From Sorangium cellulosum (GTDB lineage: Bacteria; Myxococcota_A; Polyangia; Polyangiales; Polyangiaceae): DNA of 64,000 nucleotides. Positions 35,919 through 44,144 of the stretch are shown piece by piece. The DNA lies in the NCBI RefSeq assembly GCF_002950945.1, contig NZ_CP012673.1, positions 13,631,501 to 13,695,500 on the forward strand, given 5' to 3'. Under the pieces are notes generated by a model. It had not been told where the DNA came from and did not search any database. It saw nothing but the letters and a program-made list of their open reading frames with translations. Both the position numbers and the translations under genes were made by a program. Every line of letters begins with the position of its first letter. Position 1 is the first letter of the stretch.

Positions 35919-36041
35919 TTGCTGGACCGGATCCGCGCCGCGCGCGTGGAGGCGTCCGCCGCGAACGGCTCGGGCAGGACCTCCCGCAGGGGTCGCGCTA
36001 AGGTGCTCCAGGCCGACGAGGGAGGGCTCGACGATGGGTGA
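35919..36041 (+). pseudogene. hsdS remnant (specificity subunit C-terminal tail)
   Basis: In one frame this reads LLDRIRAARVEASAANGS..., a Lys/Arg/Ala-rich tail like the ends of many type I specificity subunits ('LLxRIRAERA'). It ends at TGA 36039-36041, overlapping by eight bases the ATG of the next gene, as an intact hsdS would in a tight operon. It is joined directly to the hsdR remnant, implying an internal deletion that removed most of hsdR and almost all of hsdS. Identification rests on a short motif. Confidence 0.5.
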
Positions 36042-36999
36042 ACGATCCAGGACCACGAAGCGCGCCGCGTCCGGCGGGCAGCTCGACGGCGCGCGGCACG
36101 TGATCCGCTTCACGGGCGAGGACGTCGCGACGCAGCGTGCTCCGTTCCTGCGCGACCTGCTCGACATCCTCGTTGACGGAGCTCAGCAGGCGACGCGCCT
36201 GCAGATCGACGGCCGCAGCACCGCGCCGGGCACGCCTCCGGCCTGGCTGGAGGACGCGGCAGCGTTCGAGGTCGAGCAGATCCAGGAGCGGGAGATCATC
36301 CTGCGCGCTCCCTCGCTCACGGACGCGCTGTCGCATCGTTCCCGGCAGCTGGATCTCTTCGCAGCCGCCGAGCCGAGCCGCTCCTGCCTCGACTACCTCG
36401 AGGACAGCCTCGACGACGCCCTCGCCGGGCGCGAGGACAGCGATCGTTGCGACCGGCCTCTCATGGCCACCCTCGAAGGGCTCGGCCGCCTGTTCCGCCA
36501 CGGCGTGGACAGCATCGAGCTGATCAACGGTCGGACGCTCCGTATCGACCCGGGAGGCGTCGAGGCGATCCGAGCGCTGCGCCAGAGAACGCCGGAGGAC
36601 CGACGCGTCGCGGTCGGTGGCAAGCTCGACGCCATCCGCCACAGCGGTCGCTCCTTCACGCTCGTCCTTACCTCGGGCGAGACGCTGCGAGGCATCGCCG
36701 CTGAAGCGGTGGATCCATCGGATCTTGCGCGGCTCTTCGGCCAGCCGGCGATCGTCTCTGGCATGGCCAAGTTCCGGCCCTCGGGCAAGGTGCTGCGCGT
36801 CGAGGCAGAGCGCATCGACCCGGCGACGGGCGACCTTGCGGTCTGGTCGACGATGCCGCGGCCTCTGGACGTGCCGACCGACCCGTACAGGTTTCGTGTG
36901 CCCCAGGGGCCGAACTCGGGCATTGCGGCCCTCTTGGGCAGCATCCCGATGGATGACACCGAGGAGGAGTTCCTGGCCGCGATCGAGGCGCTCTCGTGA
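36034..36999 (+). CDS. Unknown protein preceding a PIN toxin; possible antitoxin or accessory
   Basis: A 321-residue protein with no named domain. It starts at the ATG at 36034, inside the end of the hsdS remnant, and its stop overlaps the GTG of the PIN gene (GTGA). It is acidic and mixed alpha/beta, with two halves showing a loose internal similarity: 'VDSIELINGRTLRIDPGGVEAIRAL' and 'SFTLVLTSGETLRGIAAEAVDPSDLARLF'. It contains 'GKLDAIRHSGRSFTLVL' and ends 'DDTEEEFLAAIEALS'. Tight coupling to a VapC-like gene suggests an antitoxin role, though it is much longer than typical VapB proteins and lacks a visible DNA-binding motif. It appears intact while both neighbours are damaged. Confidence 0.7.
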   Translation: MGERSRTTKRAASGGQLDGARHVIRFTGEDVATQRAPFLRDLLDILVDGAQQATRLQIDGRSTAPGTPPAWLEDAAAFEVEQIQEREIILRAPSLTDALSHRSRQLDLFAAAEPSRSCLDYLEDSLDDALAGREDSDRCDRPLMATLEGLGRLFRHGVDSIELINGRTLRIDPGGVEAIRALRQRTPEDRRVAVGGKLDAIRHSGRSFTLVLTSGETLRGIAAEAVDPSDLARLFGQPAIVSGMAKFRPSGKVLRVEAERIDPATGDLAVWSTMPRPLDVPTDPYRFRVPQGPNSGIAALLGSIPMDDTEEEFLAAIEALS

Positions 37000-37440
37000 C
37001 AGTGCCGGAGGGGCCGATCGTCCTCGACACGAACGTGGTCCTGCACCTGGTACGCGGAAACGAGTTCGGTCGCCGGCTCGACGCGGCGTACCGGCTCCAG
37101 GCCGCCCCTTCCGTCCGATCCTGTCCATCGTGAGCATAGGTGAGCTGCTCGCGTTCGCGAAGCGTCGAGCCTGGGGGACAGACCGGAGCGACAGGCTGAA
37201 CCAGGTCATCAAGCAGCTCGTCGTGCTCGACATCAACCGTGCGATCGCCGAGCACTATGCGGCGATCCACACGTTCCTGGTCGGCTCCGGCCGGACCGTG
37301 GCGGACAACGATGTCTGGATCGCCGCCACGGCTGCCGCCACGTCAGCCCTGCTCATCACGACCGATAAGGACTTCGAGGTACTTGCCGGCACGTTCCTTC
37401 AGGTGTCGGTCTTCGCTCTTCATCCCGGGAAATCCTGGAC
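36996..37440 (+). pseudogene. Frameshifted PIN-domain (VapC-like) toxin gene
   Basis: Starting with GTG 36996 the protein reads 'IVLDTNVVLHLVRGNEFGRRL' and hits a stop at 37131-37133. The family sequence continues in another frame from about 37109: 'FRPILSIVSIGELLAFAKRR ... VADNDVWIAATAAATSALLITTDKDFEVLAG'. Rejoining needs one added base near 37108. All four acidic residues of a PIN ribonuclease are preserved across the break (D in LDTN, E in GELL, D in DNDVWIA, D in TTDKD). The second frame runs open into hsdM up to 37558, so the true end is unclear. Either a recent inactivation or a sequencing error would explain this. Confidence 0.75.
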
Positions 37441-38961
37441 GTGTCGAACTCCTCCGCCCAGATCGTCCAGAAGCTCTGGTCCTACTGCAACGTCCTGCGC
37501 GACGACGGCCTCTCCTACGGCGACTACGTCGAGCAGCTCACGTTCCTCCTGTTCCTGAAGATGGCGCACGAGCGCACGCAGCCGCCGTGGAACCACAAGC
37601 CGTTCATCCCGGCCGGTCACGACTGGCCCGCGCTGCTCGCCAGGGACGGCGACGCGCTCGAGGTCCAGTACAGAAAGACGCTGGACCAGCTCGGCCGGCA
37701 GCCGGGCATGCTCGGGCTCATCTTCCGCAAGGCGCAGAACAAGATCCAGGATCCGGCGAAGCTGCGCCGCCTCGTCGCGGATCTCATCGACCGCGAGCAG
37801 TGGACGACGCTCGACGCCGACGTGAAGGGCGACGCCTACGAGGGGCTGCTCGAGAAGAACGCGCAGGACACCAAGGGCGGCGCGGGGCAGTACTTCACGC
37901 CGCGCCCGCTGATCCAGGCCATCGTCGAGGTCATGCGCCCGGGGCCGGACGACACGATCTGCGATCCGGCCTGCGGCACGGGCGGCTTCCTGCTCGCGGC
38001 GCACGACCACATCGTCCGGACGCACCCGAACCTGACCCGCGACCAGAAGAAGCACCTGAAGCTCGGCGCGCTCCGCGGCGTCGAGCTCGTCCCCGCCGTG
38101 ACCAGGCTGTGCGCGATGAACCTGCTCCTCCACGGCATCGGGCCGAGCGCCGACGAAGGGCAGCCGCCCATCGAGACCCGGGACAGCCTCGCTGCGGATC
38201 CGGGCTCGCGCTACTCCATGGTCCTCACGAACCCGCCGTTCGGGAAGAAGTCGAGCGTGATGGTCCTCACCGAGGAAGGCGACGAGGCCCGCGAGGCGCT
38301 CACGGTGACCCGTGAGGACTTCTGGGCGACGACGAGCAACAAGCAGCTCAACTTCATCCAGCACGTGAAGACCATCCTCGCGATCCACGGGCGCGCCGCC
38401 GTGGTGGTGCCCGACAACGTGCTCTTCGAGGGCGGGGCAGAGGAGACGATCCGCCGCAAGCTGCTCCACGACTGCGACGTCCACACGCTGCTCCGGCTTC
38501 CTACAGGCATCTTCTATGCGCAGGGCGTGAAGGCGAACGTGCTCTTCTTCGACAAGAAGCCCGCCAGCGAGAAGCCATGGACGAGGAAGCTCTGGATCTA
38601 CGACCTCCGCACGAACCAGCACTTCACGCTGAAGACGAACCCGCTCTCGCGTGCCGATCTCGACGATTTCGTCGCGTGCTACAAGCCCGGCGAGCTGCAC
38701 AAGCGGCGGGCGACGTGGTCGGAGAAGAATCCGGCCGGGCAGTGGCGAGCCTACGAGTACGCGGAGCTGACCGCCCGCGACAAGTGCAGCCTCGATGTCT
38801 TCTGGCTCAAGGACGAGAGCCTGGAGGCGTCCGAGAACCTGCCGGCGCCGGACGTCATCGCCGGAGAGATCGTGGAGGACCTCCGGGCCGCGCTCGAGCA
38901 GTTCGAAGCGGTGGAGGCCGACCTTCGGGCGCGATCGTCATCGGCAAGTCACTCGCCGTGA
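37441..38961 (+). CDS. hsdM: Type I restriction-modification DNA methyltransferase HsdM
   Basis: A 506-residue N6-adenine methyltransferase. The N-terminal helical HsdM domain ('IVQKLWSYCNVLRDDGLSYGDYVEQLTFLLFLKMAHER') is complete. The SAM motif is 'DPACGTGGF' beginning at D175, the catalytic motif is N264-P-P-F, and 'GQYFTPRPLIQAIVEVM' is the usual block before them. Length is normal. The GTG start at 37441 lies inside the open end of the PIN frame. HsdM needs a specificity subunit to recognise DNA, and only a fragment of hsdS remains here, so it is either inactive or uses an S subunit from elsewhere. Confidence 0.9.
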   Translation: MSNSSAQIVQKLWSYCNVLRDDGLSYGDYVEQLTFLLFLKMAHERTQPPWNHKPFIPAGHDWPALLARDGDALEVQYRKTLDQLGRQPGMLGLIFRKAQNKIQDPAKLRRLVADLIDREQWTTLDADVKGDAYEGLLEKNAQDTKGGAGQYFTPRPLIQAIVEVMRPGPDDTICDPACGTGGFLLAAHDHIVRTHPNLTRDQKKHLKLGALRGVELVPAVTRLCAMNLLLHGIGPSADEGQPPIETRDSLAADPGSRYSMVLTNPPFGKKSSVMVLTEEGDEAREALTVTREDFWATTSNKQLNFIQHVKTILAIHGRAAVVVPDNVLFEGGAEETIRRKLLHDCDVHTLLRLPTGIFYAQGVKANVLFFDKKPASEKPWTRKLWIYDLRTNQHFTLKTNPLSRADLDDFVACYKPGELHKRRATWSEKNPAGQWRAYEYAELTARDKCSLDVFWLKDESLEASENLPAPDVIAGEIVEDLRAALEQFEAVEADLRARSSSASHSP

Positions 38962-39019
38962 AAGCACGTGCTTGCGGTATATTCCCCCTTCTCTGTCCTC
39001 GTGAGAAGATCCGACCCTG

Positions 39020-40228
39020 ATGGGACCTGCCCCCGACGTGTTGCTCGGCGAGCTCTTCGCCGGTTGCCCCGATCTGCTCTTCATCGCCTCGCCCGAGGGA
39101 GCGCTGCTCCACCGGAGCGGCGGGCTGCGGGAGGTGCTCGGCCCCGGGCTCGACGGCGGCGCGCTCCTCGCGGATGTCGCGCACCCGGACGATCGCGCGG
39201 CGCTCTCGGCGGCCTTTTCGGCGCTCCTCGAGACGGGCGAGCCCGCCTCCTTCGACGTCCGCCTGCGCGATGGCGGCGGCTCCTACCGGCGGCTGTCGTG
39301 CAGCGCGAGGCGGTCGTCCGATCGCAACGCCGTCCTCGGCTCGCTCCGCCCCGCGCCCGAGGTGACCGAGGAGGAGGAGCTCAAGACGCTCCGGCTCAAG
39401 GCGCGCATCCTGGACGGCCTCGTCGAGCACGTGGAGCCCCTGGTGGTATGGGCGCTCGACGGCGACGGGGGCTACCTCTATCACGAGGGCAGGTCGCTCT
39501 CGAAATTCGGGATGAAACCGGGAGAGCACGTCGGGCGCAACGTGACCGACGTCTATGGGACCGGCCCGGAGTTCGCCGCTCAGGTGCGGCAATGGTACGA
39601 CGGCCAGGTACGCCGCGGCCACGGCGAGGCGCACGGCGCCGACTGGGACAACTGGCTCATCCCGCTCCGCAGCGAGCCCGGCGGGCGCGTCGACGGCGTG
39701 CTCGGGGTCGCGCTCGACGTGTCGGAGTCCCGGGTCGTCGAAAAGGAGCTACGCGTGCAGCTCGACCAAATCGCCGCGCAGCAGAAGGTCATCCGCGATC
39801 TCTCCACGCCGATCATCGAGGTCTGGGACGGCGTGCTCACGCTCCCCATGGTCGGCACGGTCGACAGCGTGCGCACCGCCGAGGTCATGGACAGCCTGCT
39901 CACGAAGATCGTCGAGAAGCAGGCGCGCTACGCCATCCTCGACCTCACCGGCGTCGAGGTCGTCGACACCAAGGTCGCGTCCCACCTGATCGAGCTCCTC
40001 ACCGCGATCCGGCTGCTCGGCGCGGACGGCATCGTCGCCGGCATCAAACCGACGGTCGCCCAGACCATGGTCGCGCTCGGGCTCGACCTCTCGCAGCTCA
40101 ACACGCAGCGCAACCTGCGCGCCGCGCTCAACCACGCGATCCGCGCCATGGCGCGCGAGCAGGGCGCCTCCGCGCCGGGAGCTCCTCCCGCCGGGGGCCC
40201 GGCGCCCGCGCGGGCGCCGAGGCCGTGA
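39020..40228 (+). CDS. RsbR-like PAS-STAS signalling protein
   Basis: A 402-residue soluble protein. Two PAS-like domains occupy about residues 10-115 and 130-245 ('LLFIASPEGALLHRSGGLREVLG', 'PLVVWALDGDGGYLYHEGRSLSKFGM'). A short helical linker 'VVEKELRVQLDQIAAQQKVIRDLSTPIIEVWDGVLTLPMVGTVDS' leads into a STAS domain with 'YAILDLTGVEVVDTKVASHLIELLTAIRLLG'. The linker and STAS blocks are those of RsbR stressosome proteins, whose threonines (here in LDLTG and VVDTK) are phosphorylated by RsbT-type kinases. No RsbS or RsbT is encoded nearby, so a partner must lie elsewhere. The start ATG is 58 bases after hsdM, with an AT-rich TATATT patch at about 38977 as a possible promoter. Confidence 0.85.
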   Translation: MGPAPDVLLGELFAGCPDLLFIASPEGALLHRSGGLREVLGPGLDGGALLADVAHPDDRAALSAAFSALLETGEPASFDVRLRDGGGSYRRLSCSARRSSDRNAVLGSLRPAPEVTEEEELKTLRLKARILDGLVEHVEPLVVWALDGDGGYLYHEGRSLSKFGMKPGEHVGRNVTDVYGTGPEFAAQVRQWYDGQVRRGHGEAHGADWDNWLIPLRSEPGGRVDGVLGVALDVSESRVVEKELRVQLDQIAAQQKVIRDLSTPIIEVWDGVLTLPMVGTVDSVRTAEVMDSLLTKIVEKQARYAILDLTGVEVVDTKVASHLIELLTAIRLLGADGIVAGIKPTVAQTMVALGLDLSQLNTQRNLRAALNHAIRAMAREQGASAPGAPPAGGPAPARAPRP

Positions 40229-40240
40229 GCGGCCCCTGCC

Positions 40241-41695
40241 TCAATCGTCCACGAGGTCGAAGATGATCCCGCCCTGCGTCTTGATCCGGTGCGTCGTCCG
40301 GTTCGCGCTGTTCACCGGCGACGGTGTCAGCGGGTTGGGCGCGGCGCCCACGATGAGCGGCCGATCGGGATCGCCGTTCACGAACCCGATCAGCACCTCG
40401 GTCCCCGGCTTCAGCGGGAAGTGGGTGCCGTAGTTCGCCCCGGCGTGGTTCTGGAGCATACGCACCGGCCGCGACGGCACGCCGCCCGCCGGCCCCGTGT
40501 CGAAGAGGAACCGGACCATGTACCGGCCCTGGTCGTCGATGTGCGCGTCCTTGCCGCCGCCGCCCGGCCCCGCGTCGACGATGCCGGTCACGACGCCGCT
40601 GATCCGGGGCGTGGGCGTGACGCGCGGCGGCCGGTACGTCGTCTGGCCCGGGATCGCCCGGAATTTGTTCACGTAACGCTGGCGCTCGTCGCTGCCCTGC
40701 GTCCCGCCGGCGGCCTGCACCACGTCGTGCTCCACCTCCACGAAGAGCAGGTCGAGCGCCTCGACGATCGGGTGCCCCTCCAGCGTGGACTTCGCGCCCG
40801 CGCCGAGCGCGCACAGCGAGCTCCGGCCCGTGTAGACGAGCTGCGTCGCCTGCTGCTCCTCGGCCCGGACCTGCGCCAGCACCTTGCCCTCGTCCGGCGT
40901 CTTGTAATGGCCGCCGTACTCGACCACGCCGCCCGCGTACCCGGTGGGCAGCACGTGCTCCGCCGTCAGATCGAGCAGCGGTTGACGGTAGTTGTAATCT
41001 CGGGCGACAAACACGCTCGGGACCAGCCGCGATCTCGCCTCGATCTCGAACACGTCCCGCGTCTCCCCGAGCTCGCGGAAGTGGACGGACGCCGCCCCCG
41101 CCGCGGGCGCGAACCCGCCGGCGTTGTCGGTGAAGACCATCGTGTCCTGGCCGTCCTGGTGCTCGAAGAAGAAGCTGATCCCCACGTGCTCGGCCAGCCG
41201 GCTGATGAACGCGAGATCGGTCTCCTGGTACTGCACCGTGAACTCCCGCGCCGGGTAGGTGCCGATGAGCCGGAAATCCACGTCGCTCCCGCTCAGGCCC
41301 ACGAGCTCGAGCTTCTGCTTGATGACCTCGGGCACGGCCTTGTTCATCGTGATCTCCGTCGTCTCCACCAGGGTGAGGCGGAAGGCGCGCGGGACGATGC
41401 GCAGCCGGTACACGCGGCGCTCGATCATCACCGAGGCGAGGAGGTCGTGCACCTCCGCCACCATCCCGTGGATGCGCCGGACCTCGGTCTCCTCCTGCAA
41501 GAACACGAGCGCGACGTTCTCGCCCGCCAGGGTCTTGCCGTCGACCGCGGCGTCGCTCGGACACGCGACGACGACGTCGAACGTGAAGAGCTGCGAGATC
41601 GCCTCGCGCCCCGACAGCCTGTAGACCTGGAGGACGTCGGACGAGAAGCCGGAGAGCTCGATTCGAATATCCAGCGAATCAGATGTGGAAGACAT
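40241..41695 (-). CDS. VgrG-type spike protein, short form
   Basis: A 484-residue protein of the VgrG/Rhs-tip family, the spike of type VI secretion or related contractile systems. Residues 10-330 match the gp27-like hub ('VYRLSGREAISQLFTFDVVVACPS', 'REFTVQYQETDLAFISRLAEHVGISFFFEHQDG'). The following gp5-type OB-fold is present ('DDQGRYMVRFLFDTG', 'NHAGANYGTHFPLKPGTEVLIGFVNGDPDRPLIVGAAPNP'). It stops 20 residues later, at GGIIFDLVDD, without the long triple-helix needle normally found in VgrG. ATG 41695 has GGAG eight bases upstream. It follows the DUF2169 gene by 95 bases on the same strand; no sheath, tube or baseplate genes are in the window. Confidence 0.88.
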   Translation of the reverse strand: MSSTSDSLDIRIELSGFSSDVLQVYRLSGREAISQLFTFDVVVACPSDAAVDGKTLAGENVALVFLQEETEVRRIHGMVAEVHDLLASVMIERRVYRLRIVPRAFRLTLVETTEITMNKAVPEVIKQKLELVGLSGSDVDFRLIGTYPAREFTVQYQETDLAFISRLAEHVGISFFFEHQDGQDTMVFTDNAGGFAPAAGAASVHFRELGETRDVFEIEARSRLVPSVFVARDYNYRQPLLDLTAEHVLPTGYAGGVVEYGGHYKTPDEGKVLAQVRAEEQQATQLVYTGRSSLCALGAGAKSTLEGHPIVEALDLLFVEVEHDVVQAAGGTQGSDERQRYVNKFRAIPGQTTYRPPRVTPTPRISGVVTGIVDAGPGGGGKDAHIDDQGRYMVRFLFDTGPAGGVPSRPVRMLQNHAGANYGTHFPLKPGTEVLIGFVNGDPDRPLIVGAAPNPLTPSPVNSANRTTHRIKTQGGIIFDLVDD

Positions 41696-41790
41696 TGGCG
41701 CAGCTCCATCCATCGTGCCGTGGGAGAGGGTTTCCTGCCGATCGACGCCCCTCGGGCGTCCCTCGCGCTCGCCGGGGCGGGGCCAGCGAG

Positions 41791-43569
41791 CTACCGCTTG
41801 CGGTCGAACCGTTCGTAAAGGCTCCTTCTCAACGACGGTGACGGGGTGGGCATGGCTGGGAGCGCCGGAGGGGGCGGCGGCCGCGGCGGCGGCGCAGCCG
41901 CGATCGGCACGTCCGTCTCCGGCGCGCGCGGCGAGGCGCTGAACGCGACCCTCGGCGGCGGCGGCGGCTCCTCCGGCAGGGCGGCCGGGGCGACGTCGAC
42001 GTGCACCTCCGCGGGGTCCAGGCGGTCGCGCGCTGGCTCTGCGCCTCCGGCGAACGCCTCCGCCCCCGGGCTCCCGGACGGCCTGGCGCTCGCCGGCGCT
42101 CCGTCGCTCGACTCCCAGCCGTCCTCGGCCGGCAGCGCGAGTGTGCCCGAGCTCCGGCGCTCCTCGTCCACGAACGGCGCCCGCGCGCTCCTGGCCAGCG
42201 CCGGCGCCTCGCCCGGGGCCGCCGGCTGGAACGGGAGCGGCGGCTGGTCCGCTGCCACGTGGTCCTGCTCGGGCATCAGGGCCAGCGTCGCGGCGGGGGT
42301 CCCGCCCGGGCCCTCGCCGTCGTCCGGCGAGATCGCGAGTGTCCCCGTGTCCTGCCGCGGCGCCTGGGCTCCCGCACCGTGCCCGGCGAGGTCGGCCGGC
42401 GCCGCCCCGGCGCGGAACGGGGTCGCCGGCGCCGGCGCCGCCGCCGTCCAGGGAAGCGCAGCCGTCGTCACGTTGCTGCCCGGAAGGCTCAGCGTGCTCG
42501 CCGCCAGGGCCGGCTGCGTCTGCGCCGCCGCCAGGCCGAGCGCGGCGAGCCCGGCGCCGCCCCCGTGGGCCGCGGCGCCCTGCGGCGGCGGCGCCTCGGG
42601 CCACGCGAGCGGCTCCCCGAGGATCTCGACGCCGGCCACGATGCGGGCCGCCGCGAGCGCGGCCTCGTCGGGGACGGGGAAGCTGCCCCGGAACACCACG
42701 GTGCACCGCTGCTCGTCGCCGTCGATGCGCAGCGTGTCGGCGGTCAGATCGAGCAGCTGCCCCTCGCTCACGCCGAACGCGGAGAGGCCGTGGAGGCGCG
42801 CGAGCCCGCGCGCGTCCGGCAGGCGCGTCCTCAGGCGAGGCAGCGCGGGGTGCAGCCCGTCGAGCTCGATCCACTCGCCGCCGCGCAGGGGGTCGATCCG
42901 CTGATCGGGCGGCGCCGCCTGGAAATAGGCCCACTCGAAGGCGTCGGGGATCTCGGCGATCGGGGCGTCGAGCGCCTTGCGCGGCGTGGCCCCGAGCAGC
43001 CGCTTGCGCGCGGGCCAGGCGCGCGCGATCGGGCCGAAGCCGGCCGGGCGCGCCGGCTGGAGAGGATCGACGACGTTCGCCTCGGGGGCCGAGTCGTCGC
43101 CCGCGGCCGGCACGCCGAGGAAGTTCTCCTGGTCGTCCTCGCCGCGGAGCGCCCGCTCGTACACGATCGGCATCCGCTGGAACCCGGCCTTGTCCTGGAC
43201 GAGGAGCTGCTTGTCGAGGAGGACGCGGCCCTCGTCGGAGATCGCGAGTCGCACAGGCAACGACTGCACGGGTGTTCCCGGCGGCGGCGCGTGGGCGTGG
43301 CCGGTGAAGAGCACGTCGGCGCGGTCGAGGTGCGGGGCCAGGTCGCTCGTGAACCGGACGCTCCGCGCGGGGTTGTTGCCGTGGTGCACCTCGCCCTGGA
43401 GGATCCGTTGCGGCTCGATCCGCGGCATGTCCGCGTCCGGCGCGAAGGCGAAGGTCGCCTTGACGATCACGGTGACGCGGAGCTCGCCGCGGCTGCGCCA
43501 GGCGACGGAGGCGGCGGCGGCTCCGCGGAGCGGCGTGACCGTCGGGGGCGCGGCTAGCTGGTTCGCCAT
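41791..43569 (-). CDS. DUF2169 protein, probable type VI effector adaptor
   Basis: A 592-residue protein. The first 290 residues form a DUF2169 domain ('ELRVTVIVKATFAF', 'DVLFTGHAHAPPPGTPV', 'FGPIARAWPARKRLLG', 'FQAAPPDQRIDPLRGGEWIELDGLHP', 'RCTVVFRGSFPV'). DUF2169 proteins are encoded beside VgrG genes and are thought to help load effectors on the spike. The remaining 300 residues are a Pro/Ala/Glu-rich tail with no fold visible, which is unusually long. It is the first gene of a two-gene unit with the VgrG downstream. No effector gene is obvious beside it. Confidence 0.85.
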   Translation of the reverse strand: MANQLAAPPTVTPLRGAAAASVAWRSRGELRVTVIVKATFAFAPDADMPRIEPQRILQGEVHHGNNPARSVRFTSDLAPHLDRADVLFTGHAHAPPPGTPVQSLPVRLAISDEGRVLLDKQLLVQDKAGFQRMPIVYERALRGEDDQENFLGVPAAGDDSAPEANVVDPLQPARPAGFGPIARAWPARKRLLGATPRKALDAPIAEIPDAFEWAYFQAAPPDQRIDPLRGGEWIELDGLHPALPRLRTRLPDARGLARLHGLSAFGVSEGQLLDLTADTLRIDGDEQRCTVVFRGSFPVPDEAALAAARIVAGVEILGEPLAWPEAPPPQGAAAHGGGAGLAALGLAAAQTQPALAASTLSLPGSNVTTAALPWTAAAPAPATPFRAGAAPADLAGHGAGAQAPRQDTGTLAISPDDGEGPGGTPAATLALMPEQDHVAADQPPLPFQPAAPGEAPALARSARAPFVDEERRSSGTLALPAEDGWESSDGAPASARPSGSPGAEAFAGGAEPARDRLDPAEVHVDVAPAALPEEPPPPPRVAFSASPRAPETDVPIAAAPPPRPPPPPALPAMPTPSPSLRRSLYERFDRKR

Positions 43570-43729
43570 TGCATTGGCTTATAGCACGGCGGCTGCCCCG
43601 CCCCGATCGCCGAAGGCCGGCGGCGCCGCGGGTCGACGACCGAGGGTGGCCGACGGCGCGCGCCGCTCCGCGCGGCGCGGAGAGCAGTTTACTTGCCGCC
43701 GCCATGCGCCCATGCGACGCAAGGCGCTC

Positions 43730-44068
43730 ATGAAGCTGCCTGGAACCGTTCGTGCGCTGGGTGCGGCGCTCGCCGTGCTCGTCATGAGTGGCTCGTTCGG
43801 CTGCGACACGGTGGCGACGCTCGTCGCGCCCGCAGTCCCGGTGGTCATCGAGAAGGCGACCGCGCCCGGCGAGGCCGCGCCGGCGGATCCCGCCGCCGCG
43901 CCGGAGGATCCCGAGAGCCGCAAATGCTGCTTCCGGAGCGGCGAGGGCGCCGCGAAGAGCTGCGAGAGCCAGGAGCGCTGCTGTACGGGCAAGTACGACC
44001 GCAGCGAGTGCGAGGACTCCGGCGGGCTCTGGTTCCACAGCGCCGACGGCTGCGCGGGCGCCTGCTGA
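43730..44068 (+). CDS. Small Cys-rich lipoprotein
   Basis: A 112-residue exported protein. ATG 43730 starts MKLPGTVRALGAALAVLVMSGSFGC, a typical lipoprotein signal; an in-frame ATG at 43712 adds six basic residues and is also possible. After a Pro/Ala-rich spacer, the last 45 residues contain nine cysteines in the order CC, C, CC, C, C, C ('KCCFRSGEGAAKSC', 'RCCTGKYDRSEC', 'GCAGAC'), likely disulphide-bonded. Function is unknown. It is divergent from the DUF2169 gene and lies 76 bases before the sugar kinase gene, so it may be cotranscribed with the latter. Confidence 0.75.
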   Translation: MKLPGTVRALGAALAVLVMSGSFGCDTVATLVAPAVPVVIEKATAPGEAAPADPAAAPEDPESRKCCFRSGEGAAKSCESQERCCTGKYDRSECEDSGGLWFHSADGCAGAC

Positions 44069-44144
44069 GCCGCGCGCCGCGGAAGGCGCCTTCATCTCCT
44101 CAGGAAAGCTGGCGCTCCCCTTGCTGACGTGCGTAGGAGAGGGC

